In this document: positions 23,600 through 32,869 of the stretch, piece by piece | Layout: each line of letters starts with the position of its first letter | Numbering within the stretch: position 1 is the stretch's first letter | NCBI RefSeq assembly: GCF_022406875.1 | Contig: NZ_CP023018.1 | Span: forward strand, 593,575-657,574 | Direction: 5' to 3' | DNA length: 64,000 bases | Source: Ectothiorhodosinus mongolicus | GTDB taxonomy: Bacteria > Pseudomonadota > Gammaproteobacteria > Ectothiorhodospirales > Ectothiorhodospiraceae | The notes under the pieces: model-generated | Told to the model about the DNA's origin: nothing | The model's database searches: none | The model's input: the letters and a program-made list of their open reading frames with translations, nothing else | Translations under genes and position numbers: made by a program

Positions 23600-23950
23600 G
23601 GGAGTTGGCCGATAAGCCGGGTTCTGTCGGGGGCAATCATTCCTCTGGGATGTGTGTCACCACACACCTCAAGCAGCCTACCCGGATGCCATGCGGGCCA
23701 CATGAAAGCATCCCTATTTGGCCTTGCTCCAGACGGGGTTTACCCTGCCACGACGTGTTACCACGTGCGCGGTGCGCTCTTACCGCACCATTTCACCCTT
23801 ACCTGTGCCTTGCGGCCATCGGCGGTATATTTTCTGTGGCACTTTCCATCGACTCGCGCCGTCCAGGCGTTACCTGGCGTCTTGCCCTATGGAGCCCGGA
23901 CTTTCCTCTGCTGTCCTGACGACAACAGCGATTGCCTGGCCAACTCCCGA
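23600..23950 (-). ncRNA. rnpB: RNase P RNA, bacterial class A (M1 RNA)
   Basis: The minus strand holds the conserved class A landmarks: near the 5' end GAGGAAAGTCCGGGCTCCAT, then GCCAGGTAACGCCTGG, AGGGTGAAATGGTGCGGTAA, GTAAACCCC, and at the 3' end GACAGAACCCGGCTTATCGG. The outer helix P1 is visible as GGGAGTTGGCC at the 5' end pairing with GGCCAACTCCC at 23600-23610. The RNA is the catalytic subunit that trims tRNA 5' leaders. It lies 27 nt after rsmI on the same strand; a TAACAT at about -12 could be its -10 element, but no convincing -35 was seen. Confidence 0.97.
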
Positions 23951-23976
23951 CCCGATGTTACCATCCCCAAGCCGAT

Positions 23977-24822
23977 TTAGGGTTTTTCCTGCAAAGCCCA
24001 TTGATACAGTTGATTGCGCGACAGTCCGGTAATCTCTGCCGTCAGTCGGGCAGCGCTTTTCACTGGCAACTGCTGTAAACACAAACCCAGCACGCGGCGC
24101 GCCTCAGCCTCACCTGCAGCCTGCTCTCCCGGTTCATGACCGGCCACCATCACCACAAACTCACCGCGCTGGTGATCGGTGTCTGCCTCTAACCACAGGC
24201 ATAAATCAGCCAGACTGCCGTCCTGGATTTGCTCAAAGGTCTTGGTTAACTCACGCGCCACCACTGCCCGGCGCTCTGCCCCCAAAGAGCTCGCCATATC
24301 GGCAAGAGACGCTTGGATGCGATGTGAGGACTCATAGAAAATCAGCGTGTGCGGAAAATCGGCCAGCACTTTAAGCCGCTCTTGACGGGCACTGGCGCGC
24401 GCCGGCAAAAAACCCTCAAAAAAGAAGCGATCCGAGGGCAGGCCACTGACCGATAACGCCGCAATCAAAGCGCTGGCGCCGGGGATGGGCGTCACCCGCA
24501 CATCCGCCTCACGCGCTGCCTTCACCAACCGATAACCCGGATCACTGATCAAAGGCGTGCCAGCATCACTGATCAAGGCTAGGGTCTGCCCCCCTTTTAA
24601 GCGGTCAATGAGGCCGGGGACTTGCTGTTGTTCGTTGTGCTCATGCAAGCTTTTGCAGGCGGTGCGGATGCCAAAGTGCTGCAACAAACGCTGACTGTGG
24701 CGGGTATCTTCCGCCAAAATTAAATCAACCGCCTCGAGCACCTGACGCGCCCGCGGCGATAAGTCTTCTAGGTTCCCAATAGGGGTCGCCACCACATAAA
24801 GACAGGCCTGTTCGATTGACAC
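23977..24822 (-). CDS. rsmI: 16S rRNA (cytidine1402-2'-O)-methyltransferase RsmI
   Basis: RsmI adds the 2'-O-methyl at C1402 of 16S rRNA, complementing RsmH. The tetrapyrrole-methylase-like fold shows LYVVATPIGNLEDLSPRA, AEDTRHSQRLLQHFGI, SDAGTPLISDPGYRLV and IPGASALIAALSVSGLP. The start is GTG. The 281 residues match the family. It is divergent from lpoA, with an 85-nt shared upstream region, and precedes rnpB on the same strand. Confidence 0.97.
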   Translation of the reverse strand: MSIEQACLYVVATPIGNLEDLSPRARQVLEAVDLILAEDTRHSQRLLQHFGIRTACKSLHEHNEQQQVPGLIDRLKGGQTLALISDAGTPLISDPGYRLVKAAREADVRVTPIPGASALIAALSVSGLPSDRFFFEGFLPARASARQERLKVLADFPHTLIFYESSHRIQASLADMASSLGAERRAVVARELTKTFEQIQDGSLADLCLWLEADTDHQRGEFVVMVAGHEPGEQAAGEAEARRVLGLCLQQLPVKSAARLTAEITGLSRNQLYQWALQEKP

Positions 24823-24907
24823 TGCACACCCCGGTCAAGATACTGATACTCCGTGAAATACTCGCTCTCAGTCTAACCTGCTGCCCTGCCCCGGTCGACC
24901 CATATCC

Positions 24908-26350
24908 ATGCATGCACGATTGCTCTTTCTGACCCCGCGCCTTGGCCTGCTTCTGCTCTTGCTGGCCTGGTTGGCTGGCTGCGCCGTGGCCCCACCCACT
25001 CCACGACCCGCCCCCGAACCAGTCGGGCTGGAGCCGCTGGCCGATGACGTGGCTTTTCGCACCCAACAAGTGGCTCTATTGCTGCCCTTATCCGGGCGTC
25101 TGGCGGCGGCCGGTGAAGCGGTACTAGAAGGCGTTAGCGCCGCGCATTTCAGCCTGCCACCCGCGCAGCGCGGTGAATTGCGCATTTACGATACGGGCGA
25201 GCGCCCCGAAGCCACTTGGCAACAGTATCAACAAGCCGTCGGCGATGGCGCCACACTCGTGATTGGCCCGCTGGATCGCGCTGCGGTCGACGACTTAGCT
25301 CGCCGGGATAGCTTAAGCGTGCCCGTGATCGCCTTGAACCGCAGCACGCTGCCGGGACCCTATCCACGCGGCCTGCATCAATACGCTTTATCGCCCGAGG
25401 ATGAAGCCTCACAAGTAGCCTTGCGCGCCGCCCAACAAGGTCTATTTGATGCGGTCATCATGGCCTCACGCGATGAGTTGGGCGAGCGCATCGTCGATGC
25501 CTTTAGCGCCCGGTATCGCCAGCTGGGGGGGACGATTCGTGACGTGCAGTTCTATGTACCCGGCGGCGTCGATTTTCGCGACACCATTGTCAGCGGCCTA
25601 GAAGTCATCGACCCGCTGCCCACCCACAGACAACGCGCTGATGCCCATCGCATGGAACCCGAGGAAATAGAAACCCTGGTCGCCCGTCTGGATTGGATGG
25701 ACATCGCTTTAGATGAGAACTGGATGGAGAATCCCAATATCATTCGCCTAATGCGTGGCGGTATTACTGCTGAAGAACTATCAGAGCAGTTGATGAGCGC
25801 GGTGACAGAACCCGAGGTAGAGACGCAAATGCAGCGCCTAGAGCGTTTAGATAATCCGCCGCCCAGACGTCAGGACGTGGACATGGTGTTTTTGGTCGGC
25901 GATACCCGGCAGGCCCGCCTGATTCGTCCGCAGCTGCGTTACTACCATGCCGGCAATCTGCCCGTACTCAGCACCTCACAGGTATATAGCGGCCGGCCCG
26001 ATGCCCGTGCTGATGCGGATTTGGACGATATTATTTTCGCCGATATGCCGTGGCTGGTGGATCCCAACCACGCGGCCCGTTTGGACTGGTTGGAAGACTT
26101 ATCACCCAGCGCCCAGCAACGCCGGCGTCTAGTGGGCTTGGGCCACGATGCCTTAATGCTGGGCTGGGAGATTGACCGCCTGAACTTACACACCGAGCAA
26201 AGCTTTGCGGGACTGACCGGGCGCTTATGTTTGGATGATCAAGGCTGGATTCGTCGTGAGCTTAGCTTTGGACAATTCCGCCGCGGTGTACCGCAGCCGG
26301 CACGCACGCCGCCTCAAGGGTTCTACCAACCCTTTGAGGGGCAGCCATGA
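24908..26350 (+). CDS. lpoA: Penicillin-binding protein activator LpoA (LppC family), short form
   Basis: LpoA is an outer-membrane lipoprotein that activates PBP1A from outside the wall. A lipoprotein signal is clear (hydrophobic core, then LAGC with Cys25). Only about 25 residues later the LppC domain starts (FRTQQVALLLPLSGRLAAAGEAV) and continues as a PBP-I-like two-lobe fold to the end (DMVFLVGDTRQARLIRPQL, LGHDALMLGWEIDRL). At 480 residues it lacks the N-terminal TPR-like domain of the E. coli and Haemophilus proteins (about 575-680). An acidic insert at about 235-315 separates the lobes. yraN follows with a 4-nt overlap. Confidence 0.88.
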   Translation: MHARLLFLTPRLGLLLLLLAWLAGCAVAPPTPRPAPEPVGLEPLADDVAFRTQQVALLLPLSGRLAAAGEAVLEGVSAAHFSLPPAQRGELRIYDTGERPEATWQQYQQAVGDGATLVIGPLDRAAVDDLARRDSLSVPVIALNRSTLPGPYPRGLHQYALSPEDEASQVALRAAQQGLFDAVIMASRDELGERIVDAFSARYRQLGGTIRDVQFYVPGGVDFRDTIVSGLEVIDPLPTHRQRADAHRMEPEEIETLVARLDWMDIALDENWMENPNIIRLMRGGITAEELSEQLMSAVTEPEVETQMQRLERLDNPPPRRQDVDMVFLVGDTRQARLIRPQLRYYHAGNLPVLSTSQVYSGRPDARADADLDDIIFADMPWLVDPNHAARLDWLEDLSPSAQQRRRLVGLGHDALMLGWEIDRLNLHTEQSFAGLTGRLCLDDQGWIRRELSFGQFRRGVPQPARTPPQGFYQPFEGQP

Positions 26351-26697
26351 ACACCAAAGAACGCGGCGATCAGGCGGAGCGACGCGCCCTAGAATTTTTC
26401 ATCGGACGTGGCTGGAAACCCCTCACCCAACAGTATCGCTGTCGCCAAGGCGAGATCGATCTCATCCTACAAGACGCAGACACACTGGTCTTTGTCGAAG
26501 TGCGGCAGCGCAGCCGTACCAGTTTTGGCGGCCCAGCCGAGAGCATCACGGCGACTAAGATCCGGCGCCTGTGGCTGGCGGCTCAACACTACTGCCAATC
26601 CATACGTTGGGATGGCCCCTGCCGCTTTGATGTCTTGACCATTGATGCCGACCAGCAGCTACATTGGCTACCCGACGCCTTTGAGGCCTGTGCATGA
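26347..26697 (+). CDS. yraN: UPF0102 (YraN) endonuclease-like protein
   Basis: This 116-residue protein has the YraN pattern: GDQAERRALEFFIGRGWKPL, QYRCRQGEIDLILQD, VFVEVRQRSR, and a C-terminal FDVLTID. The E...GEIDL...VEV spacing is that of the restriction-endonuclease-like fold, so it may act on DNA, but the cellular role of the family is not settled. The usual order lpoA-yraN is kept, with 4-nt overlaps to both neighbours, indicating one operon with the downstream oxidase. Confidence 0.93.
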   Translation: MNTKERGDQAERRALEFFIGRGWKPLTQQYRCRQGEIDLILQDADTLVFVEVRQRSRTSFGGPAESITATKIRRLWLAAQHYCQSIRWDGPCRFDVLTIDADQQLHWLPDAFEACA

Positions 26698-28112
26698 ACG
26701 CCACTTCGTTCGCCGCGCAACCCGCAGCGCCGCTGAGTGCGGCCATTATTGCTGACCTGCAAGCCGCGGTGGGCGCAGCCAATCTCATCACCGATCCGGC
26801 AGAGTGCTGGACTTATGGCGGCGACAATTCCCGCTTACATGCCCTACCACAGGCTGTGGTGTTCGCCACCAACACCGAGCAAATCGCCGCCTTAGTGAAA
26901 ACCTGCCGGCGCCATCGCCTGCCTTTGATTGCCCGTGGCCGTGGCACCGGCACCACGGGTGCCGTGGTGCCCGATCAAGGCGGCGTGATCTTATCGCTGG
27001 AGCGCATGAATCAAATCCTCGAGGTCGATGCCGCAAACCGCCTACTCGTCGCTCAACCCGGTGCTACCAATCAGGAAATTCAACAGGCCGCAGCGGCTGC
27101 TGGCTTTTTCTGGCCACCCGACCCCACCAGCAACGCCTATTGCTCGCTCGGCGGCAACTTGGCTTACAACTCTGCAGGACCACGCGCCGTTAAATATGGC
27201 ACGCCCCGCGAAAACACCTTGGGCCTGACTGCGGTTACGGGTACGGGCGAGATCATGCGCACCGGCGTCTACACCACCAAGGGCGTGGTTGGCCTAGATT
27301 TAACACGGCTGCTGATTGGCTCGGAGGGCCTATTGGGCATCATCACCGAGGCAGTATTAAAACTTACGCCCCTACCGCCCGCCAAACGTCTTTTGGCTGC
27401 GGTATATGAAGACGTTAGCAGCGCCGCCGAGGCGGTCTCCGCCATCATGGCCCAGCCGGTGGTGCCCTGCGCCCTTGAATTCATTGATGCGCAGTGCATT
27501 GAGATGATCCGCGACTATGCCCAGGCGGATTTGCCGCGGCACGCTGGCGCCATGCTCATGATCGAAGTCGATGGCGAGGCTGAGCAGCTCACACAAGCGG
27601 CTGACCGCGTCGCTGAGGCCGCCCGCGTTGCCGGTTGCATGGACATTCGCATCGCTCAGACCGAGGCGGAGACGGCGGATTTATGGGCCATGCGCAAAGC
27701 CCTATCTCCAGCGCTGCGGCAGGTTGCTCCGAAAAAAATCAATGAAGACGTCGCCGTACCCGTGTCACACCTGCCCAAGCTAATCCAGGGCCTGGAGGCG
27801 CTTTCCCAAACCCACGGGATTCGCATCGTCAGTTTTGGCCATGCCGGCAACGGCAATATCCACGTCAACCTGTTACTCGATCCTGAAGACGCCCAGCAAA
27901 TGCAGGCCGCAGAACCCTGTTTGGCAGCGGTCTTTGCGCTGGTGATGCAGTTGCGCGGTACGCTGTCTGGGGAACACGGGGTGGGGCTGGCGAAGCGGGA
28001 TTATGTGCACTTGGAGTTATCACCCGAATCACTGCGCCTCATGCATGACATCAAGCGCTGTTTTGATCCGGATAATATTCTCAATCCGGGCAAAGCCCTG
28101 CCGCCTATTTAA
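26694..28112 (+). CDS. FAD-linked oxidase, GlcD / D-lactate dehydrogenase-like
   Basis: The 472 residues form a FAD-binding PCMH domain (ARGRGTGTTGAVVPDQGGV near residue 83, then PDPTSNAYCSLGGNLAYNSA and TTKGVVGLDLTRLLIGSEG) and a C-terminal FAD-oxidase domain (SFGHAGNGNIHVNLLLDP, LSGEHGVGLAKRDYV, CFDPDNILNPGKALPP). Such enzymes oxidise D-2-hydroxy acids such as D-lactate, glycolate or D-2-hydroxyglutarate. The substrate cannot be fixed from sequence; no GlcE, GlcF or iron-sulfur partner lies nearby. It overlaps yraN by 4 nt and converges on sspB with an 8-nt overlap. Confidence 0.9.
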   Translation: MNATSFAAQPAAPLSAAIIADLQAAVGAANLITDPAECWTYGGDNSRLHALPQAVVFATNTEQIAALVKTCRRHRLPLIARGRGTGTTGAVVPDQGGVILSLERMNQILEVDAANRLLVAQPGATNQEIQQAAAAAGFFWPPDPTSNAYCSLGGNLAYNSAGPRAVKYGTPRENTLGLTAVTGTGEIMRTGVYTTKGVVGLDLTRLLIGSEGLLGIITEAVLKLTPLPPAKRLLAAVYEDVSSAAEAVSAIMAQPVVPCALEFIDAQCIEMIRDYAQADLPRHAGAMLMIEVDGEAEQLTQAADRVAEAARVAGCMDIRIAQTEAETADLWAMRKALSPALRQVAPKKINEDVAVPVSHLPKLIQGLEALSQTHGIRIVSFGHAGNGNIHVNLLLDPEDAQQMQAAEPCLAAVFALVMQLRGTLSGEHGVGLAKRDYVHLELSPESLRLMHDIKRCFDPDNILNPGKALPPI

Positions 28113-28491
28113 CCACGCGCAAACTGGGGCCTGACTTGGGCGCCGGTTTATCCTCCGCGCCCTCGCCGGGCGGCGGTTCATCGCCGTCTTGCGGGGTAAA
28201 CATCATACCCTGGCCATTCTCCCGCGCGTAAATTGCCAGCACTCGCTCCACCGGGACAAACACGTTCATGGGGCGACCGGCAAAGCGCGCGCTAAAACTG
28301 ACCTGATCATTTTCCATGGCCAAGCCGTTGACTGCCATCGGCGCGACATTGAGCACGATACGGCCCGCTTCGACATACTCTAGGGGCACCACCACATCAT
28401 CAGCAGCGTCCACCAACAAATGTGGCGTCATCTGATTATCAACAATCCAGGAATAGATGGCACGAATCAGATAAGGGCGACTGGAGGTCAT
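28105..28491 (-). CDS. sspB: ClpXP protease specificity-enhancing factor SspB
   Basis: SspB binds ssrA-tagged peptides and hands them to ClpX. The substrate-binding domain is clear (SSRPYLIRAIYSWIVDN, TPHLLVDA, GRIVLNVAPMAVNGL, FSARFAGRPMNVFVPVERVLAIYARENGQGM), followed by an acidic, proline-rich linker and the short C-terminal ClpX-docking tail PSLRVVK. I chose the ATG at 28491; an in-frame GTG lies two codons upstream. It follows sspA by 17 nt as in E. coli and Pseudomonas. Confidence 0.96.
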   Translation of the reverse strand: MTSSRPYLIRAIYSWIVDNQMTPHLLVDAADDVVVPLEYVEAGRIVLNVAPMAVNGLAMENDQVSFSARFAGRPMNVFVPVERVLAIYARENGQGMMFTPQDGDEPPPGEGAEDKPAPKSGPSLRVVK

Positions 28492-28508
28492 CAACACACA
28501 CCCCCAGC

Positions 28509-29132
28509 CTAACGTAATTCGCGTTCGGCTTCGGTCAGACTCAGCTGAAAGGCCTCACGATTGAACATGCGGCGAGCGTAATCACGGATTTCTTGGGGCA
28601 ATTTCTCATCAGCAATCCCTAGGCTGGGCAGGCGCCACAACACCGGACTAATGGCCGCATCGACCAAGCTAAACTCCTCGCTGAGGAAGAACGGCTTTAA
28701 ACCAAAAACCTCACTCGAGGAAGCCAGGCTCTCAAATAAGGCTTTGCGCAGCTTAGAGGCGGCGCGATCCCCGACCTCCAAGACCTGCTCTACACCGCGC
28801 CACCAGTCTTGCTCGATGCGATATAAAGCCAGACGCGCCGTTGCCCGAGAGACCGGATCCACGGCCATCAGCGGCGGATGCGGAAACCGCTCGTCGAGAT
28901 ATTCTTGAATGACCTGTGTACCGTATAAAACCAGATCACGATCCACCAGGGTGGGCACCGTGCCATAAGGATTAATTTGATAGAGGTCCTCGCGCATGGT
29001 CACTTCATCCATTTGGATGATGTCCACCGTGATGTCTTTTTCTGCCAGTACAATTCTGGCGGCATGACAGCGCAGGCAGGCGGGTGCCGAAAACAGCGTC
29101 ATAACAGATCTGCGATTAGCAACCAGACTCAT
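28509..29132 (-). CDS. sspA: Stringent starvation protein A
   Basis: SspA is a glutathione-S-transferase-fold protein that binds RNA polymerase and affects stationary-phase and stress gene expression. It begins SVMTLFSAPACLRCHAARIVL, with an N-terminal thioredoxin-like domain (NPYGTVPTLVDRDLVLY, VIQEYLDERFPHPPLMA) and an all-helical C-terminal domain. The ATG at 29132 follows a GGGGAAG ribosome site; a TTG five codons upstream is less likely. The order petABC-sspA-sspB matches Pseudomonas. Confidence 0.96.
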   Translation of the reverse strand: MSLVANRRSVMTLFSAPACLRCHAARIVLAEKDITVDIIQMDEVTMREDLYQINPYGTVPTLVDRDLVLYGTQVIQEYLDERFPHPPLMAVDPVSRATARLALYRIEQDWWRGVEQVLEVGDRAASKLRKALFESLASSSEVFGLKPFFLSEEFSLVDAAISPVLWRLPSLGIADEKLPQEIRDYARRMFNREAFQLSLTEAERELR

Positions 29133-29226
29133 GCTTGGCTTCCCCAAAGCATCCCATCGAGCGGGCCACGCGGCCAGTCAATCAATGAGATCACGGACAT
29201 CCCTGTCCCTTGTTGACGCGTCCGCT

Positions 29227-29961
29227 TCAATGCACGTCGCGCCAGTATTCTTTCTTCAACAGGTAGGCCACAAAGGTGAACAGAATCAAAAAGGCAATCA
29301 CCCACATCCCTATTTGCGTACGCTCAAGCCGCACCGGCTCACCTATGTAAGTCAGGAAAGCAGTGATATCGCGGACCACCTGATCATACTCTTCGGTGCC
29401 CAATGCCCCCTGAGAGACCATTTCAAGCTGTGGTTCTTCCAGACTACCTGCATTGCGCTGCCATCCCTGGAGATTCCATAACACGTGTGGCATACCCATA
29501 TTTTCAAATGCCGCATTATTCACGCCCAAAGGACGGCTATCATCCAGATAAAAGCTGCGCAAGACGGTATAGATCCAGTCCGGACCGTGAAGACGCGCCG
29601 TCAAGGTCAGGTCGGGTGCCGGCTGAGCAAACCACTCCTCAGCATCCGAAGCGCGCATGGCAATATGCACCTGATCACCTATCCCGGTGGGATCGCCTTC
29701 CATATTGGTGGTGTGAATCAGATTCTCTACCACAAAATCGTCACTCAAACCCAAGTCACGCCCAATACGGTTGTAGCGCGCGAACTCCAAAGAGTGGCAA
29801 CCGACGCAATACTGAAAGAAAAAGCCCGCCCCGCGCTGCAAAGATGCCTGATCCTTCAGATCGATATTCGCGCGATCCAGTGGCACAGAGGGACCCGCAG
29901 CGATGGCCGTACCAGCGCCCAGCAGGCTGAACAAAAACACAAGTGTCAGAAGCTTTTTCAT
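29227..29961 (-). CDS. petC: Ubiquinol-cytochrome c reductase, cytochrome c1 subunit
   Basis: Cytochrome c1 passes electrons from the Rieske centre to soluble cytochrome c in the periplasm. A signal peptide (KKLLTLVFLFSLLGAGTAIAAG) precedes the single haem-binding site YCVGCH, with a methionine-containing distal region and a C-terminal membrane anchor (VIAFLILFTFVAYLLKKEYW). About 244 residues, typical of the bacterial subunit. The ATG overlaps the petB stop (TGATG); a GTG one codon before is possible. Confidence 0.97.
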   Translation of the reverse strand: MKKLLTLVFLFSLLGAGTAIAAGPSVPLDRANIDLKDQASLQRGAGFFFQYCVGCHSLEFARYNRIGRDLGLSDDFVVENLIHTTNMEGDPTGIGDQVHIAMRASDAEEWFAQPAPDLTLTARLHGPDWIYTVLRSFYLDDSRPLGVNNAAFENMGMPHVLWNLQGWQRNAGSLEEPQLEMVSQGALGTEEYDQVVRDITAFLTYIGEPVRLERTQIGMWVIAFLILFTFVAYLLKKEYWRDVH

Positions 29962-31346
29962 CACGCAGTCACCCTTTCCGGAACCGGCTTTTCTTCATTC
30001 AATTGGGTATACAGCGGACCCAGCAAACATAGAGCCGCATAAGCAGTGGGCAACAACCACCATGTGGCGACCATGCCAAACTCAGCCGCACCAGCCTGCA
30101 GTCTCATGAAATCCCACAAGGTGTAGGCGCCGACAATCACCGCGAAGGAGATCCAACTAAAGGCAGCTGACCGCGGCTTGCTGTGGAACCAGATCACATA
30201 GAAGAAGGCCAAGTAAAGAATGGTGAAGCGCAAGCTCATCTCCGCATACAGCGGCTCCACAGCCTTCAGACCCAACCAACCCAACACGGCAAAGGAAACG
30301 CCAAAGATGATCAGGTTGGCTTTATGGATGCTGCTGCGATAGCGCCAGGATCGAATCGGGTTGCGATCCAGCCAAGGCAGGAAGAACAGGATCAGCACAG
30401 CGCCAAACATCAACAGCACACCCAAGAACGGGTCAGGCACCACACGCAACACGGTGTAGAAAGTCCCAAAGTACCAAACCGGGTGGATCAGCTCGGGTGT
30501 CACCAGTGGGTTTGCCTGCTCGTAGTTGGCGCGTTCGATAAAGAAGCCACCGGCATCCGGGGCGAAGAACACAACGCCAAAGAACAAGATCAGGAACACG
30601 CCATAACCCACAAAGTCTTTGTAGGTGTAGTACGGGTGGAAGGGGATGCCGTCCAGCGGCTTGCCATTCTCATCTTTGAACTTCTTGATTTCCACACCGT
30701 CGGGATTGTTGGAACCCACGGCATGCAAAGCAACGATGTGCACAAACACCAGCATGATCAATACCAGCGGCAAGGCCACCACATGCAAGGCAAAGAATCG
30801 AGTCAACGTTGCATCAGAGATCAAAAAGTCACCGCGAATAAACGTCACCAGATCGCCACCGATAAACGGTATCGTGGCAAATAGGTTCACAATCACCTGG
30901 GCGCCCCAATAAGACATCTGACCCCAAGGCAACATGTATCCCGCAAAGGCCTCAGCCATCAGCACCAGGTAAATCACCACGCCGATCACCCAGACCAGCT
31001 CACGTGGCGACTTATAAGAGCCGTATAACAAAGCCCTAAACATATGCAGATACACCACAATGAAAAAGGCCGAGGCCCCCGTGGTATGCATGTATCGAAT
31101 AAACCAGCCCCACTCGACATCACGCATGATGTATTCGACCGAGGCAAAAGCCAGATTGGCATCTGGCTTATAGAACATGGTCAGAAAGATTCCGGTGACA
31201 ATCTGAATGACCAGCACCAGCACTGCCAGCGAGCCGAAGTAGTACCAGAAGTTGAAATTTTTCGGCGCATAGTATTCCGCGAGGTGCTCATTCCACACCT
31301 TGGTCAGCGGATAGCGCGCATCAACCCATTCGAGCAAAGCTTTCAT
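29961..31346 (-). CDS. petB: Ubiquinol-cytochrome c reductase, cytochrome b subunit
   Basis: Cytochrome b carries the two quinone sites of the bc1 complex in the inner membrane. The 461 residues form the full eight-helix protein. Conserved stretches include FIRYMHTTGASAFFIVVYLHMF (haem ligands in helix B), GYMLPWGQMSYWGAQV, HVVALPLVLIMLVFVHIVALH (helix D ligands), and PEW-loop equivalent LIHPVWYFGTFYTVLR (here PVW rather than PEW). It overlaps petA by one base and petC by one or four bases. Confidence 0.97.
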   Translation of the reverse strand: MKALLEWVDARYPLTKVWNEHLAEYYAPKNFNFWYYFGSLAVLVLVIQIVTGIFLTMFYKPDANLAFASVEYIMRDVEWGWFIRYMHTTGASAFFIVVYLHMFRALLYGSYKSPRELVWVIGVVIYLVLMAEAFAGYMLPWGQMSYWGAQVIVNLFATIPFIGGDLVTFIRGDFLISDATLTRFFALHVVALPLVLIMLVFVHIVALHAVGSNNPDGVEIKKFKDENGKPLDGIPFHPYYTYKDFVGYGVFLILFFGVVFFAPDAGGFFIERANYEQANPLVTPELIHPVWYFGTFYTVLRVVPDPFLGVLLMFGAVLILFFLPWLDRNPIRSWRYRSSIHKANLIIFGVSFAVLGWLGLKAVEPLYAEMSLRFTILYLAFFYVIWFHSKPRSAAFSWISFAVIVGAYTLWDFMRLQAGAAEFGMVATWWLLPTAYAALCLLGPLYTQLNEEKPVPERVTA

Positions 31347-31942
31347 CAGGCAGCTCCTTCTTCGTCTTCGCCAATCAATAGCAGCGTGTCAGACAGATAG
31401 CGATGCGGAGGAATAACCAGGTTGGTCGGTGCCGGCACATTACGCCATACGCGACCCGCCATATCAAAACGTGAACCGTGGCAAGCGCAGAAATACCCAC
31501 CGCGCCAGTTTCCACCCAGATCAGCCGGCGCCACTTCCGGACGATAGGAAGGCGAGCAGCCTAAGTGGGTGCAAATACCAATAAGCACGGAGTATTCAGG
31601 CTTGATGGAGCGCGTCGCATTCTGCGCATAGGCTGGCTGCTGTGCCACATTAGAATCGGGATCCGCCAATAGCGGACGGTTCTCCTCCAGCGAGGCGATC
31701 ATCTCGGGCGTACGGTGAGTCACCCAAACGGGTTGACCACGCCAGCCGACTCGAACCAGCTGACCGGGCTCAACTTGCGCCACATCAAACTCGACTGGTG
31801 CGCCTGCCGCCTGTGCTCTTGCACTGGGCTGCCAAGTCGCCAGGAAGGGATAGGCCAAGGCCACAACCCCTGCACCCCCAACAACACCAGTGGCTCCAAC
31901 CAGCAGTCGACGCCGACCCTGGTTCACGCCTTCATTTGCCAT
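31346..31942 (-). CDS. petA: Ubiquinol-cytochrome c reductase, Rieske iron-sulfur subunit
   Basis: The Rieske protein takes electrons from ubiquinol through a [2Fe-2S] cluster. A twin-arginine type N-terminus (NQGRRRLLVGATGVVGG) leads into one membrane anchor, then the soluble domain with the cluster boxes CTHLGCSP and CACHGSRFD. The 198 residues match the family. It is first in petABC. The upstream region contains tandem TTGACC motifs on the minus strand (32003-32016 area) that could belong to its promoter, but I could not fix a -10. GGGAGA just before the ATG is a good ribosome site. Confidence 0.97.
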   Translation of the reverse strand: MANEGVNQGRRRLLVGATGVVGGAGVVALAYPFLATWQPSARAQAAGAPVEFDVAQVEPGQLVRVGWRGQPVWVTHRTPEMIASLEENRPLLADPDSNVAQQPAYAQNATRSIKPEYSVLIGICTHLGCSPSYRPEVAPADLGGNWRGGYFCACHGSRFDMAGRVWRNVPAPTNLVIPPHRYLSDTLLLIGEDEEGAA

Positions 31943-32057
31943 GCCATTCTCCCGTTAAAACCGTAGTGACCCAGCGGGACTTATAAAGCAGTTAAGGATT
32001 GCCTAATAAGCCCACGAGGTCAAGGGTCAAGCCGTTTTCAAAACGCAGTTTATTGAT

Positions 32058-32807
32058 TCAAATAGGGTTTTCAATATCAATGAATTCATGAGAAATCGCT
32101 AATGCGCTACCCAAGTGCTCGCCCAAGGCTTGGGGGCCGCCGCGCTCGGTGGCGTGATGCCCCGCGGAAAAGTAGTGAATACCCGCCTCACGAGCCACAT
32201 GCACGGTTTGTTCGGAGACTTCGCCACTGATATAAGCATCCACCCCTAATGCAACCGCTTGATCGATCATGCCTTGCGCTGCCCCGGTACACCACGCCAC
32301 CCGTCGGATCTGCTCTGGGCCGCCCTCGATCCAGGTTGGAGCGCGCCCCAAGCGATGCTCAATGCGCTGCGCGAACTCAGCTGCGGCCATAGGGCTGGGC
32401 AAATGCCCGGTATTACCGATACCGTCCTCGCGCAGGACGCTCTCGGTCACGAGACCCAAAAGCTTTGCCAGTTGCGCGTTATTGCCCAACTCAGGATGCG
32501 CATCTAACGGCAAGTGGTAGGCCAAGAGACTGACATCGTGATCCAAAAGCAGTTTCAAACGCTGGCGCTTCATTCCCACCACGCGCGCATCCTCGCCCCG
32601 CCAGAAATAGCCGTGATGCACCAAAATAGCATCCGCCCCCGCATCAATGGCGCGCTCAATCAAGGCCTGACTGGCGGTAACACCGGTAATCAAACGCCCC
32701 ACCTGACCCCGGCCCTGCACCTGTAAGCCATTGGGACAATAGTCTTTGAAGGCACGCGCATTAAGCAGCGTGTCTATATGGTCAACAAGATCAGTGAGTG
32801 CCGGCAT
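32058..32807 (-). CDS. Nif3-like dinuclear metal-centre protein (YbgI type)
   Basis: The 249-residue protein has the NIF3/DUF34 signature: ALIERAIDAGADAILVHHGYFWRGE near the N-terminus, LLAYHLPLDAHPELGNNAQLA, and C-terminal DAYISGEVSEQTVHVAREAG and YFSAGHHATERGGPQALG. The paired histidines and acids bind two metals in a toroidal hexamer; reported activities (GTP cyclohydrolase-like or damage-related hydrolysis) are not settled. It diverges from algW with 62 nt between, the same neighbour as in Pseudomonas. Confidence 0.93.
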   Translation of the reverse strand: MPALTDLVDHIDTLLNARAFKDYCPNGLQVQGRGQVGRLITGVTASQALIERAIDAGADAILVHHGYFWRGEDARVVGMKRQRLKLLLDHDVSLLAYHLPLDAHPELGNNAQLAKLLGLVTESVLREDGIGNTGHLPSPMAAAEFAQRIEHRLGRAPTWIEGGPEQIRRVAWCTGAAQGMIDQAVALGVDAYISGEVSEQTVHVAREAGIHYFSAGHHATERGGPQALGEHLGSALAISHEFIDIENPI

Positions 32808-32869
32808 GCGCGAGGGAAAACGGGTTTAGATTTGGTCTCAGTGTATACGCTCTATGATATCGTAATGCC

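Noticed and set aside
23603-24032. Several plus-strand frames of about 100 codons
   Set aside because: They lie over the RNase P RNA, whose conserved structure explains the sequence.
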